Shown: positions 37,618 to 47,404, numbered from the stretch's first letter. The stretch: DNA of 64,000 nucleotides from Staphylococcus auricularis (GCF_001500315.1 NZ_LLER01000010.1:186001-250000), one strand, 5' to 3'. A program made the numbers and translations. Notes: a model not told the origin generated them from the sequence alone.

Positions 37618-38363
37618 TCACGATCACGCTCCATTTCCATCTGACTTAAGAAGCGTTGGATGCGTTCTGACTCACTTTCTTCTAAAACTTCAGTAGGTGT
37701 ACCGCGTTGGATGATACGACCCTGATCAATGAATAGGATTTGGTCTGCGATGGCTTTAGCAAATTGAATTTCGTGGGTGACGAGCGTCATCGTCATGCCA
37801 TTTTGAGCAATGGATTGGATGAGTTGTAGCACACTTTGGACAGATTCAGGATCGAGTGCTGACGTGGGTTCGTCGAGGAGTAAAACGTCAGGATTGAGTG
37901 CGAGTGCACGAATGATACCGACACGTTGACTTTGCCCGCCAGAGAGTTGAACCGGATATTTATCTTGATGTTCAAGCAAGCCTACACGTTCTAAATAATC
38001 ATGGGCGATCGTTTGGGCTTTGTCTTTTTTCATTTTTTTGCCGTAGATTAAACCTTCCGTAATATTGTCGATAATGGTCTTATTTTTAAACAAATTATAA
38101 TTCTGAAATACCATTGCTGATTTGTCTCTTAATGTTTTGATATCTTTCTTAGTATGATTTTCACTATCAAAAGTAACATCGTTGAGCTGTATAGACCCTG
38201 ACTGAGGTATAGATAACGCATTTAAAGTACGTAGTAAGGTGGTCTTTCCAGAACCGCTTGGGTCGATGATTGCGGTGACGGTCCCCCTTTGTTGTTCAAA
38301 GCTCACATCATTCAGCACTGTTGTGTCGCCGTAATGAAGATGTAAGTGGTTGGCTGAAATCAT
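37614..38363 (-). CDS. amino-acid ABC transporter ATPase with altered Walker A
   Basis: A ~249-aa ATPase that drives the importer. The signature LSGGQSQRVGIIRAL, Walker B VLLLDEPTSALD and the switch His (TLVTHE) are intact, but Walker A reads AIIDPSGSGKTT, not GPSGSGKS/T. The first Gly of GxxGxGK[ST] is Asp34 (GAC, 38262-38264; one base from GGC). Start 38363 is preferred: GGGAG sits 9 nt from it, and the upstream ATG abuts the ribosome site. First gene of the four-gene operon. Confidence 0.87.
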   Translation of the reverse strand: MISANHLHLHYGDTTVLNDVSFEQQRGTVTAIIDPSGSGKTTLLRTLNALSIPQSGSIQLNDVTFDSENHTKKDIKTLRDKSAMVFQNYNLFKNKTIIDNITEGLIYGKKMKKDKAQTIAHDYLERVGLLEHQDKYPVQLSGGQSQRVGIIRALALNPDVLLLDEPTSALDPESVQSVLQLIQSIAQNGMTMTLVTHEIQFAKAIADQILFIDQGRIIQRGTPTEVLEESESERIQRFLSQMEMERDRE

Positions 38364-38522
38364 GTTTACCATCTCCCTAAAATATATTACAGTTAAAATA
38401 TCACATTAATTCCTATCGGTAAAGTAGGGATTTAACAGATAAAACCTTTTAATCGTGAATACTGAGTGATAAACTAAGAATGAAGTTAGACAAAATGTAA
38501 AGCATATGTATGAGGTGATAAA

Positions 38523-39674
38523 ATGAAATACTCTGCGCTCATCCATTCTGATATACAACGAAAATGGATAGAAAAGTTAGATGGTGTGAAAGCAACGTTT
38601 CAAGAGCGAGCAGAATATAACGATTTAAATTCACGTTTTCCTTATGAAAATATTGAATGGCTCGTCAATGAAGGTTATACGTTACTCACTTTACCAAAAG
38701 CATATGGTGGTGAAGGAGCTACTGTAGAGGATATGGTAGTCATTCAATCTTATCTCGGCAGCATTGATGGTGCCACAGCCTTGTCCATTGGTTGGCATGT
38801 CAGTGTCGTTGGACAGTTGTATGAACAAAAATTATGGGACGAAGCGATGTTAGATCGTTTTGCGGAAGCAGTGAAAAAAGGTGCGTTAGTGAATAGAGCA
38901 GTGAGTGAAGCGGACACAGGAAGCCCAACACGTGGCGGTAGACCTGCAACGAATGCTGTTGAAGAGGATGACGGCTATGTGTTAAATGGTGTGAAAACAT
39001 TTACCTCTATGAGTAAAGCATTAACACATTTTATAGTAGGTGCATACATGCCAGATAAAGATCAAATCGGCTTTTTCCTTGTCGAACGTGATGTGCCAGG
39101 CGTTGAAATTGCAGACAATTGGAACATGCTTGGTATGAGAGCTACAGAAAGTCATGATTTAGTGTTAAATGATGTTCATATTCCTAAAGAAAACTTTGTT
39201 GAAGTAAGAGGTGCAGGCCCTAAAAAACCGAACGGCTGGATTCTTCATATTCCGAGCGTTTATCTCGGTATCGCACAGGCAGCACGAGATTATGCGGTTG
39301 ATTTTGCTAAAACGTATAGTCCAAATAGTATAGAAGGTTCTATTGGTGATTTGACTACCGTTCAACAAAATTTAGGTAAAATGGAAAGCTTATTACTTTC
39401 TGCACGTCATTTCTTTTGGAGTACCGCAGCGTTATATAACGTCACTAAAGACGGCGCTAAACTATGGAATGAAACTTCTGCGAGTAAAGTTCTCGTCATG
39501 AATCAAGGGTTAGAAATCGTGGATATCGCGATGCGTATTGTCGGAGCTAAAAGCCTTGAAATGGAACGCCCATTGCAACGTTATTACCGTGATATGCGTG
39601 CTGGATTGCATAATCCACCGATGGAAGATGCTGCATATACTAATATTGCGCACAGTGTACTCGGACATTTTTAG
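38523..39674 (+). CDS. acyl-CoA dehydrogenase family flavoprotein
   Basis: A 383-aa cytosolic FAD enzyme of the acyl-CoA dehydrogenase fold: the N-terminal helical domain (LVNEGYTLLTLPKAYGGEGAT), the middle beta domain (VNRAVSEADTGSPTRGGRPAT, GYVLNGVKTFTSMS) and the C-terminal helical domain (MRIVGAKSLEMERPLQRYYRDMRAG). It resembles DszC/monooxygenase-like members as much as beta-oxidation enzymes, so the reaction is open. fhuD2 follows but has its own Fur box and a terminator between. Confidence 0.82.
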   Translation: MKYSALIHSDIQRKWIEKLDGVKATFQERAEYNDLNSRFPYENIEWLVNEGYTLLTLPKAYGGEGATVEDMVVIQSYLGSIDGATALSIGWHVSVVGQLYEQKLWDEAMLDRFAEAVKKGALVNRAVSEADTGSPTRGGRPATNAVEEDDGYVLNGVKTFTSMSKALTHFIVGAYMPDKDQIGFFLVERDVPGVEIADNWNMLGMRATESHDLVLNDVHIPKENFVEVRGAGPKKPNGWILHIPSVYLGIAQAARDYAVDFAKTYSPNSIEGSIGDLTTVQQNLGKMESLLLSARHFFWSTAALYNVTKDGAKLWNETSASKVLVMNQGLEIVDIAMRIVGAKSLEMERPLQRYYRDMRAGLHNPPMEDAAYTNIAHSVLGHF

Positions 39675-39731
39675 TTACGTAAGCTCATGATTGAGTCATT
39701 GATTTATGATAAAAAAGTGTCCTTTAATTGA

Positions 39732-39774
39732 AACAGTGATTGTTATTCGTTTGCGTAACAGTCACTGTTTTTTT
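39732..39774 (+). terminator. terminator after the acyl-CoA dehydrogenase-like gene
   Basis: AACAGTGATTGTTA pairs with TAACAGTCACTGTT, followed by TTTTTTT. Confidence 0.88.
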
Positions 39775-39910
39775 CGTTTTAGAGATCTTTGAGACGGTAA
39801 AAAAGCAGATTTAGTTTCTTTATGGATGTTACTTTAAAAATATACCGTAAAAAATGTTGAATACAATGAAATTTCCATTGCAAAATATTAAATGAATCGC
39901 TATACTGTTT

Positions 39911-39929
39911 GTAGATGATAATCATTTTC
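39911..39929 (+). promoter_or_regulatory. Fur box upstream of fhuD2
   Basis: GTAGATGATAATCATTTTC matches the 19-bp consensus GATAATGATAATCATTATC at 15 positions, keeping the central TGATAATCAT. It lies just before the fhuD2 ribosome site, so iron-dependent repression is expected. Confidence 0.82.
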
Positions 39930-39944
39930 AATGGAGGGACATTT

Positions 39945-40874
39945 ATGAAAAAATTAATATTTCCACTGCTTGTGCTCGTATTAATACTTGCAGCATGTGG
40001 CAATAATTCAGATAAAGATTCTAAAGATTCTTCTGATAAAGAAAATAAAAAAGAAGAAACTAGATCATATACGCAAGATAGCGGTAAAAAGATAGATATT
40101 CCTAAAGATCCTCAACGTATTGCAGTGGTAGCACCAACATACGCAGGTGGATTAAAATATTTAGGTGCAAACATCGTAGCAGTTAACGAACAAGTAGATC
40201 AAAGTCAATTACTTAAAGATAAATTTAAAGATGTGACTAAAGTCGGTGAAAATGATGTAGAGAAAGTCGCTAAATCAAAACCAGACTTAATCATCGTTTA
40301 CTCTACAGATAAAAACATCCAAAAATACGAAAAAATAGCGCCTACTGTTGTATTTGATTACGCTAAACATAAATATTTAGATCAACAACAAGAATTAGCT
40401 AAATTAGTTGGTAAAGAAGATGAAGAGAAAAAATGGGAAGAAGAATGGAAATCTAAAACTGAAAAAGATGGTCAAGAAATCAAAGACCAAATTGGTGCTG
40501 AAGCAACAGTTTCTATCTTCGACGAATTTGATAAAAAATTATACAGCTATGGTCCAAACTGGGGTCGTGGCGGTGAAGTCATCTACCAAGCTTTCGGTCT
40601 AAACATTCCTGATAAACTTAACGATGTCGTTAAAAAAGAAGGTTGGGCTGAAATCAAACAAGAAAAATTAGCTGACTATGCGGGTGATTACATCGTTTCT
40701 ACAGGTGAAGGTAAAGCTACTCCAAGTTATGAAAAAACTGACTTATGGAGCAATCTTCCTGCAGTGAAAAACGGTAACGTGATCGAAGTACAAGCTGAAA
40801 CATACTGGTACAATGATCCTTATACATTAGAGTACATGCGTAAAGACTTAAAAGACAAATTCTTGAAAAAATAA
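39945..40874 (+). CDS. fhuD2: ferric hydroxamate-binding lipoprotein FhuD2
   Basis: A membrane-anchored receptor for Fe3+-hydroxamate siderophores (ferrichrome, desferrioxamine), feeding the FhuBG/ATPase encoded elsewhere. Lipobox LAAC with Cys18, an acidic Lys/Ser spacer, then the siderophore-binding fold: KDPQRIAVVAPTYAGGLKYLG, PDLIIVYSTDKN, GPNWGRGGEVIYQAFGL and TYWYNDPYTLEYM. These match S. aureus FhuD2 closely from memory. The start is ATG 39945 with GGAGGG upstream. A Fur box lies before it. Confidence 0.92.
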   Translation: MKKLIFPLLVLVLILAACGNNSDKDSKDSSDKENKKEETRSYTQDSGKKIDIPKDPQRIAVVAPTYAGGLKYLGANIVAVNEQVDQSQLLKDKFKDVTKVGENDVEKVAKSKPDLIIVYSTDKNIQKYEKIAPTVVFDYAKHKYLDQQQELAKLVGKEDEEKKWEEEWKSKTEKDGQEIKDQIGAEATVSIFDEFDKKLYSYGPNWGRGGEVIYQAFGLNIPDKLNDVVKKEGWAEIKQEKLADYAGDYIVSTGEGKATPSYEKTDLWSNLPAVKNGNVIEVQAETYWYNDPYTLEYMRKDLKDKFLKK

Positions 40875-40940
40875 TTTAAAGTAAAATGAAAATGACATCA
40901 GTAGAATTGGGGAATGTTATATCTCATGACATCACCGTTC

Positions 40941-40980
40941 AAACTGTCTACAAAATTAACTTTTTGTAGGCAGTTTTTTT
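40941..40980 (+). terminator. terminator after fhuD2
   Basis: AAACTGTCTACAAA pairs with TTTGTAGGCAGTTT, followed by TTTT. Confidence 0.87.
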
Positions 40981-41066
40981 ATGCGCAAAAATGGAAACCT
41001 AGCGACTTGATCCACTTCCAAATGAACTTTTATAAAGAAGCGTTTAACATCGAAAATATACCTTAA

Positions 41067-41094
41067 TGTAAACTTATATTTTTAAAGGTTAACA
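41067..41094. promoter_or_regulatory. BirA-like operator in the bioY promoter
   Basis: TGTAAACTT-N10-AGGTTAACA is an inverted repeat of the TGTWAAC type bound by biotinylated BirA. A TATAAT (41102-41107) just downstream is a good -10, so the operator covers the promoter. Confidence 0.65.
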
Positions 41095-41131
41095 TTTATG
41101 CTATAATAATTTCATTAAAGGAGGTTTCACA

Positions 41132-41698
41132 TTGAAAGAAAATAGTATTTCAACCAGACATTTAGTTTTCACCGCATTGATGACAGCCATCATTGCGATT
41201 TTAGGTATTGTACCTGGTGTACCGCTACCAGGGATACCCGTGCCGATTGTTTTACAAAACATCGGTATATACTTAGCGGGAATCGTGTTAGGAAGACGTT
41301 ACGGCACATTAAGTATTATTGTATTCTTATTACTTGTTGCAGCAGGATTACCTATCCTCTCTGGAGGTAGAGGTGGCATCGGTGTCTTTGCCGGACCATC
41401 AGCTGGATTCCTGTTCTTATATCCTGTCGTATCGTACTTGATTGGACTTGTCCGTGATGTCATGTTTAATCGCTTAAACTTTGTTGTATTATTTGTAGCG
41501 ACGCTCATCGTTGGCGTGCTTTTATTAGATATTGTCGGAACAATCATCATGGGTCTTATTACGAATATCCCAGTCATGAAATCTGTTCAAATTTCACTCG
41601 CTTATATGCCTGGTGATATCATCAAAGCGATTTTAGCGAGTCTCATTGGTAATATATTACTAAATCATAGCCGTTTCAGACAATTAATATTAAAATAG
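41132..41698 (+). CDS. bioY: biotin transporter BioY
   Basis: S-component of an ECF biotin transporter (188 aa, six helices). Motifs: TRHLVFTALMTAIIAILGIVPG at the start, PLPGIPVPIVLQNIGIYLAG, GRRYGTLSIIVFLLLVAAGLPILSGGRGG, and AYMPGDIIKAILASLIG near the end. It starts at TTG 41132, with AAAGGAGG upstream. Biotin repression by BirA is likely from the promoter. A GNAT gene follows by 30 nt, perhaps co-transcribed. Confidence 0.92.
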   Translation: MKENSISTRHLVFTALMTAIIAILGIVPGVPLPGIPVPIVLQNIGIYLAGIVLGRRYGTLSIIVFLLLVAAGLPILSGGRGGIGVFAGPSAGFLFLYPVVSYLIGLVRDVMFNRLNFVVLFVATLIVGVLLLDIVGTIIMGLITNIPVMKSVQISLAYMPGDIIKAILASLIGNILLNHSRFRQLILK

Positions 41699-41728
41699 GG
41701 GTAATCACCATAAAGGAGGCATTACCCT

Positions 41729-42487
41729 ATGTATCACGTAACCATGGCGGATATCGCACATGATGGAACGATAGTAGATGAAGATGAACGAAGAACGATT
41801 TATCTCACACCACAGCATCCTTTATCGTTTCATGAAAATCAGTGGGTCTACCATCGCGTGCCATCCGTCACTCAGTGGCAAGAAGATTTAGCGTTGCAAC
41901 GTCAGCAACATCGTGCACAACAATCAGACCACATGTCGTTTCTCTTCCCTCAAAATGTGATGCTAGAGGGTGCTTTACTCGATACAATTCATGCACATGA
42001 TTTTGAAGTAGGATATTTAGAATTGTATGTAATTGAGTCTAAAGCATGGGATTCATATCAGATACCTGATGACTTAAAGATTCAATGGGTAGACGAAACG
42101 AACATCGAAGATTACATATCTGTATATAGTCATTTTTCGCTTCCTTTTGGAAAAGATTATATGAAAGAAATGAACGCAGCAATCAGACAAAATTACCTCA
42201 AAGATTCTAGAGCGCGTGTCATTGCATATCAGCATCAATTGCCGGTAGGGGTTGTGGACCTCATCATGACAGAGCATACCGTTGAAATAGACGGGTTCGG
42301 TGTTATCGAGTCACATCAACACCAAGGGATCGGATCAGCCATCCAAACCTTCGCAGCTCGAGCAGCAGGCACGCGTCCACTTATCTTAGTTGCAGATGGG
42401 GAAGATAGCGCAAAAGACATGTATATAAAGCAAGGTTATGTGTACCTCGGATATTGTTATCAAATTTTAAAAGAATCACTAGCGTAA
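41729..42487 (+). CDS. GNAT-family N-acetyltransferase with extra N-terminal domain
   Basis: A 252-aa protein. The C-terminal ~140 residues are a GNAT fold with the acetyl-CoA loop SHQHQGIGSAIQTFAA (Q/RxxGxG/A type) and YIKQGYVYLGYCYQIL. The N-terminal ~100 residues (MYHVTMADIAHDGTIVDEDE...) have no assigned fold to my eye. AAAGGAGG upstream. Acceptor substrate unknown. Confidence 0.78.
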   Translation: MYHVTMADIAHDGTIVDEDERRTIYLTPQHPLSFHENQWVYHRVPSVTQWQEDLALQRQQHRAQQSDHMSFLFPQNVMLEGALLDTIHAHDFEVGYLELYVIESKAWDSYQIPDDLKIQWVDETNIEDYISVYSHFSLPFGKDYMKEMNAAIRQNYLKDSRARVIAYQHQLPVGVVDLIMTEHTVEIDGFGVIESHQHQGIGSAIQTFAARAAGTRPLILVADGEDSAKDMYIKQGYVYLGYCYQILKESLA

Positions 42488-42532
42488 ACGAAGCGGTCTT
42501 TATGAAGCATAATCCGCTTCAACTAGTATCAT

Positions 42533-42575
42533 AAAAGCCATGAAATGATTTAATGTCATTCCATGGCTTTTTGTA
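42533..42575. terminator. bidirectional terminator between GNAT and fdhD
   Basis: AAAAGCCATG pairs with CATGGCTTTT, with inner ATGA/TCAT pairing and T-tracts on both strands. A second hairpin GAAGCGG...CCGCTTC lies at 42490-42520. Confidence 0.82.
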
Positions 42576-42638
42576 TATAAAATGGTTTCACTGTGCGAAT
42601 GCACACCAGTAGAAACCTTGTTTTCCATTGTAGGAGTC

Positions 42639-43442
42639 TCAATCTTCATCTGAGTGGGCGACGATACGTTCTGGATGACTATAGACATTAAAGTTACCCT
42701 CACGGATGAAGCCGACCGCAGTGATATTTAAATCGTCAGCAAGTTTTACCGCTAACGTCGTAGGTGCGGACTTAGATAAAATGATACCGACACCAATTTT
42801 CGCAGCTTTAATCAGTATCTCTGATGAGATGCGGCCACTAAAGATTAAGATTTTATCTCGAACAGGGATATGGTGTTGAATACAATAACCATATAATTTA
42901 TCCAGTGCATTATGCCGTCCGATATCTTGGCGATGTTCAAAGAATGTCTTGCCATCGCTAATGGCAGCGTTATGGAGACCTCCTGTTTGTTTGAAGACAG
43001 TACTAGCACTTTGGAGTTTCTCCATCATAGTGATAATTTGTTCTGGATGCAATGTGATTTGTGTCACAGAGGTTTTCGCGATAGCAGCATCATTTTGAAA
43101 GTAAAACTCACGGCTTTTACCACAGCAAGAAGCAATCATGCGTTTAGAAGAATATTGGAAATGATCGCCCAATGCTTTTGTTAGTTCGACATGTGCAAAG
43201 CCTTTACTATCATCAATTTGGATTGATTTTAAATCGGATAATTTTAAGATCGCACCCTCTGATGCTAGGAAACCTAATGTTAATTCCTCAAAACGGTTAG
43301 GACTGCAAATGACCGTCGCAAATTCTTCACCGTTTACCATAATGGTTAACGGGAACTCAGCCGCATAACTATCTTCAGTTTCTATTAATTCACCATCCTC
43401 GTAACGAACGATGGTTTGATTGTTTAGTACATCTTCACTCAT
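42639..43442 (-). CDS. fdhD: formate dehydrogenase accessory sulfurtransferase FdhD
   Basis: Transfers sulfur from a cysteine desulfurase to the Mo cofactor before insertion into formate dehydrogenase (267 aa). Motifs: FEELTLGFLASEGAI, IASCCGKSREFYF (sulfur-carrying Cys106/Cys107 region; the E. coli spacing is CxxC), FKQTGGLHNAAI, DIGRHNALDKLYG and ILKSAPT-type end. The likely client is the fdhA-like protein at 21 kb. Confidence 0.92.
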   Translation of the reverse strand: MSEDVLNNQTIVRYEDGELIETEDSYAAEFPLTIMVNGEEFATVICSPNRFEELTLGFLASEGAILKLSDLKSIQIDDSKGFAHVELTKALGDHFQYSSKRMIASCCGKSREFYFQNDAAIAKTSVTQITLHPEQIITMMEKLQSASTVFKQTGGLHNAAISDGKTFFEHRQDIGRHNALDKLYGYCIQHHIPVRDKILIFSGRISSEILIKAAKIGVGIILSKSAPTTLAVKLADDLNITAVGFIREGNFNVYSHPERIVAHSDED

Positions 43443-43672
43443 GATCTCACCTTATACTTTAATTGTGCTTACATTTTAGCGCATTTACAGGTGAATGTGA
43501 AAATATACAACTCAACTTCACAATGGATCAGCTTCCTGGAAAAGTATATGGGAGAATGAAATACTTCTTCATTGCGAATTGTAAGAACTATAGTAAAATT
43601 AAATTGAGAAATAATAGTAAATAAAAAATTAATAATAATGAAACATGAGACATGTTATAAAGAGGGGATTTT

Positions 43673-44845
43673 ATGCTGCAAAGATTGACTGCACAGTTCA
43701 AAACATTGTTTAACACTCAACCAGACGTGAGTGCGTTTGCACCTGGAAGAATCAATTTAATAGGGGAACATACGGACTATAATGGTGGATATGTTTTTCC
43801 TGCTGCGATAGAGCTTGGCACTTATGGCTTAGTGTCAAAGAGAGACGATAAACACATTCGTATGTACTCTAATAACTTTGAGCAACAAGGCGTGCTTGAA
43901 ATGGAGTTGGACGCACTCGATTATGATGCACAACATGATTGGGGCAACTATCCTAAAGGAATGGTGTATTACCTCAAACAGCAATTTCCTGAACTCGATC
44001 ATGGCTTTGACATGTTGATAGAAGGTAATATTCCAAATGGTGCAAGTTTATCTTCATCAGCATCTATTGAATTGTTGACGGGGTGGTTGATGAAGTCACT
44101 ATTTGAATTAGATATCGATCGCCTTTCACTCATTAAAATGGGTCAACGAGTTGAAAATCAATACATCGGTGTGAACACAGGTATTATGGATCAGTTCATC
44201 ATCGGTATGGGTAAACAAGACCATGCGATTTTACTCGATACCGCTTCATTAAATTATCACTATGTGCCAACTGAGTTTGGTGACTATGTCATTTCTATCA
44301 TGAATACGAACAAACGACGTAGCTTAACAGAGTCGAAATATAATGAGCGCCGCGCACAATGTGAAGTGGCACTTGAAGACTTACAACAACAGTTGAATAT
44401 ACAATCCTTAGGAGAACTATCTGTAGCACTATTCGAACAGAATAAGCAATTGATTCAATCCGAGGTCAATCAACGCCGAGCACGCCATGCCGTTTCTGAA
44501 AATGAACGTACAAAACGGGCTTATGAAGCGTTGAAGACCCATGATTTTGATACATTTGGTGAGTTATTAAATGCCTCACATCAGTCATTGAAAGAAGATT
44601 ATGAAGTCACAGGTATAGAGCTTGATACATTAGCAGAAACAGCACAACAGGTACCAGGAGTATTAGGTGCAAGAATGACGGGTGCAGGCTTTGCGGGCTG
44701 TGCGATCGCGCTTGTCCATAAAGACCACACAGAAAAATTAGAAAAAGAAGTAACTGAAGCGTATCAAAACAAAATCGGTTACAGTCCATCCTTTTATCAT
44801 GTGACTATTTCAGATGGTGTGAAATCATTAGATATAGAGCAATAA
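43673..44845 (+). CDS. galK: galactokinase
   Basis: Phosphorylates alpha-D-galactose at C1 (Leloir step 1). A GHMP kinase with the galactokinase signature GRINLIGEHTDYNGGYVFPAA near residue 25, the ATP loop GNIPNGASLSSSASIEL and C-terminal MTGAGFAGCAIALV. 390 aa, normal. First gene of galK-galE-galT. The upstream 230 bp shows an ACATG-AGA-CATGT inverted repeat at 43643-43655, of unknown meaning. Confidence 0.95.
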   Translation: MLQRLTAQFKTLFNTQPDVSAFAPGRINLIGEHTDYNGGYVFPAAIELGTYGLVSKRDDKHIRMYSNNFEQQGVLEMELDALDYDAQHDWGNYPKGMVYYLKQQFPELDHGFDMLIEGNIPNGASLSSSASIELLTGWLMKSLFELDIDRLSLIKMGQRVENQYIGVNTGIMDQFIIGMGKQDHAILLDTASLNYHYVPTEFGDYVISIMNTNKRRSLTESKYNERRAQCEVALEDLQQQLNIQSLGELSVALFEQNKQLIQSEVNQRRARHAVSENERTKRAYEALKTHDFDTFGELLNASHQSLKEDYEVTGIELDTLAETAQQVPGVLGARMTGAGFAGCAIALVHKDHTEKLEKEVTEAYQNKIGYSPSFYHVTISDGVKSLDIEQ

Positions 44846-44896
44846 CACAGCAAGCGTACGGGTAAGTTTTAGCAAACATTAGAAAGGAAGTATAAC

Positions 44897-45898
44897 ATGT
44901 CAGTATTAGTTCTAGGCGGCGCAGGATATATAGGAAGTCATGCAGTAGATGGGTTAATTCATAAGGGCTACGATGTCATTGTAGTGGATAACTTAGGTAC
45001 AGGTCATCGTGACGCGATTCATCCTGATGCAACTTTCTATCAAGGTGATATAAGAGATAAAGCCTTTTTAACCGATGTATTTGATAATGAGCACATCGAA
45101 GGGGTCTTTCACTTTTGTGCTTATTCTCTCGTAGGGGAATCAATGGAAAAACCGCTCTCATATTTTAATAACAACGTTTATGGGTTATTGATCGTGTTAG
45201 AGGTCATGTTAGCGCATCACGTTAAAGACATCGTATTTTCATCTACTGCGGCTGTTTATGGAGAGCCCGATCAAGTTCCCATTACAGAAGATGACAGCAA
45301 AGCACCTACGAGCCCATATGGAGAAAGTAAACTCATGATGGAAAAAATGATCCACTGGGCGAGTGAAGCACACGGCATCCATTATGCAGCACTTCGATAC
45401 TTTAATGTTGCAGGTGCGAAAGCGGATGGTTCGATTGGTGAGGACCATAGACCTGAAACGCATCTGATCCCGATCGTGCTACAGGTTGCACTACAACAAC
45501 GTGACCACTTAACCATATATGGGGATGATTACGATACACCAGACGGCTCTTGTATTCGTGATTACCTTCATGTAGAAGACTTAATCGAAGCGCACATATT
45601 AGCTTTCGATTATTTAAAACAAGGCGGCACATCTGGTGCTTTCAATTTAGGTAGCAGCCAAGGTTACTCTGTATATGAAATATTAGAAGCTGCGAGAACA
45701 GTCACAGGTAAATCAATCCCCGCTGAAGTAGGGGAGCGCCGATCAGGAGATCCAAGTAAACTCATAGCATCAAGTGATAAAGCGAGACAACAATTGAACT
45801 GGAACCCGCAACATGATGATATTAATGATATTATTCGTACAGCGTGGTCATGGCATCAACAACATGAACATGGCTATAACGAAGTGACGGAGGATTAA
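44897..45898 (+). CDS. galE: UDP-glucose 4-epimerase
   Basis: Interconverts UDP-galactose and UDP-glucose (Leloir step 3). An extended SDR with GGAGYIGSHAVDGL at the N-terminus, Ser in FSSTAAVYGEP, the YGESK catalytic Tyr/Lys pair, and RYFNVAGA. 333 aa. It sits 51 nt after galK and 2 nt before galT. Confidence 0.95.
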   Translation: MSVLVLGGAGYIGSHAVDGLIHKGYDVIVVDNLGTGHRDAIHPDATFYQGDIRDKAFLTDVFDNEHIEGVFHFCAYSLVGESMEKPLSYFNNNVYGLLIVLEVMLAHHVKDIVFSSTAAVYGEPDQVPITEDDSKAPTSPYGESKLMMEKMIHWASEAHGIHYAALRYFNVAGAKADGSIGEDHRPETHLIPIVLQVALQQRDHLTIYGDDYDTPDGSCIRDYLHVEDLIEAHILAFDYLKQGGTSGAFNLGSSQGYSVYEILEAARTVTGKSIPAEVGERRSGDPSKLIASSDKARQQLNWNPQHDDINDIIRTAWSWHQQHEHGYNEVTED

Positions 45899-45900
45899 AC

Positions 45901-47388
45901 ATGTTATTAAATCAAAATGAGCTAGATCAATTTATCGAAGCGATTATCTATCACACACAATATGAATATGAAGATGCGATTTACTTACAAAATCAGATCA
46001 TTCGTATTGTTGGTGCTTCAGGTGTGACGAATGAAGAAGCATTAGAAGCCGAAGCGCATACACCTATCGAACTCGTATTACATTGGATTGAACAAGGTGT
46101 AGAAGCTGGAACCATCACGGATACGACAGCAAGTAAAGAAATTGTTGAAGCCCAACTCATGGATTTAATGACGCCACCTCCTTCAGAAGTCAACAATCAT
46201 TTTAGACAGTTGTATGCGAAGGATCCAGAAGCTGCGACTGATTATTTCTACGCGTTGTCTAAGCGCAGTCATTATGTGAAAGAAGATGCGATTGCACGCA
46301 ATATTAACTATGAAGTGCCGACGACTTATGGCGATTTAGAAATTACAATTAATTTATCTAAACCTGAAAAAAGTGCGAAAGATATCGAAGCGGCACGAAA
46401 TGCGACACAGATTGATTATCCTCAATCCGCACTCAGTAAGGAAAATGAAGGGTACGTCGGTTCTGAAACACAAGCTGCGAGAACCAACCACCGCATTATT
46501 CGTATTCAATTAGATGGTGAACGTTGGGGCTTCCAATATTCTCCATACGCTTATTTTGAAGAACATAGCATTGTACTTGCTACAGAACATGTACCGATGC
46601 AAATCAATCGTCAAACGTTTATCAATTTATTAGATTTTATTGATCAGTTCCCACATTACTTTATAGGGTCAAACTCTGATATTCCTCTTGTAGGGGGCTC
46701 TATCATGTCTCACAATCACTATCAAAGCGGACGTCATACATTTCCAATGGATAACGCAAAAGAGCTCGAAACAATTCAGTTAAAAGGATTCTCGGATATT
46801 GAAGCGACGCGTTTGTATTGGCCGATGAGTGTCATCCGTTTAAGAAGTAGTGATAAACATCGCCTCATTGATGCGGCGACCTATGTGATGGATTGTTGGA
46901 ATCAGTATTCAGATCGTACGGTAGATATAAACGCGTACAGTGAGGATGGAGAGCGTCACCACACGATTACGCCGATTACGCGCTTTAGAAATCAACAGTA
47001 CGAAATTGATATTGTCTTACGTGATAATCAGACATCTGAACAATATCCGGACGGCATTTTCCATCCGCATCAAGATGTACAACACATTAAAAAAGAAAAT
47101 ATAGGCCTCATTGAAGTGATGGGTAGAGCCATACTTCCTGGACGCCTCAAACAAGAATTACAAGACGTAGAACAATACTTGTTAGGACAATATGAGGGTG
47201 ACTTAGGTAAGCACCAGTCATGGGCTGATGAGATGTTAGACGCATATGACATTACTGAAGAGAATGTAGAACACATTGTACATAAAGAAGTGGGTTATAA
47301 ATTCACGCGTGTATTAGAGGATGCTGGTGTATTTAAAAATGATGAACAAGGGCAACAAGCCTTTCAACGTTTTATAGCAACACTATAA
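45901..47388 (+). CDS. galT: galactose-1-phosphate uridylyltransferase (class II)
   Basis: Transfers UMP between UDP-glucose and Gal-1-P (Leloir step 2). A 495-aa protein of the Gram-positive GalT2 type, longer than the E. coli class. The active-site region shows GGSIMSHNHYQSGRH, where the second His follows the SHNH pattern, and FHPHQDVQHIKKENIGLIEVMGRAILPGRL. It is coupled to galE: GGAGG lies inside the galE end. Confidence 0.93.
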   Translation: MLLNQNELDQFIEAIIYHTQYEYEDAIYLQNQIIRIVGASGVTNEEALEAEAHTPIELVLHWIEQGVEAGTITDTTASKEIVEAQLMDLMTPPPSEVNNHFRQLYAKDPEAATDYFYALSKRSHYVKEDAIARNINYEVPTTYGDLEITINLSKPEKSAKDIEAARNATQIDYPQSALSKENEGYVGSETQAARTNHRIIRIQLDGERWGFQYSPYAYFEEHSIVLATEHVPMQINRQTFINLLDFIDQFPHYFIGSNSDIPLVGGSIMSHNHYQSGRHTFPMDNAKELETIQLKGFSDIEATRLYWPMSVIRLRSSDKHRLIDAATYVMDCWNQYSDRTVDINAYSEDGERHHTITPITRFRNQQYEIDIVLRDNQTSEQYPDGIFHPHQDVQHIKKENIGLIEVMGRAILPGRLKQELQDVEQYLLGQYEGDLGKHQSWADEMLDAYDITEENVEHIVHKEVGYKFTRVLEDAGVFKNDEQGQQAFQRFIATL

Positions 47389-47404
47389 GAAAAATGAAGT
47401 GCTT

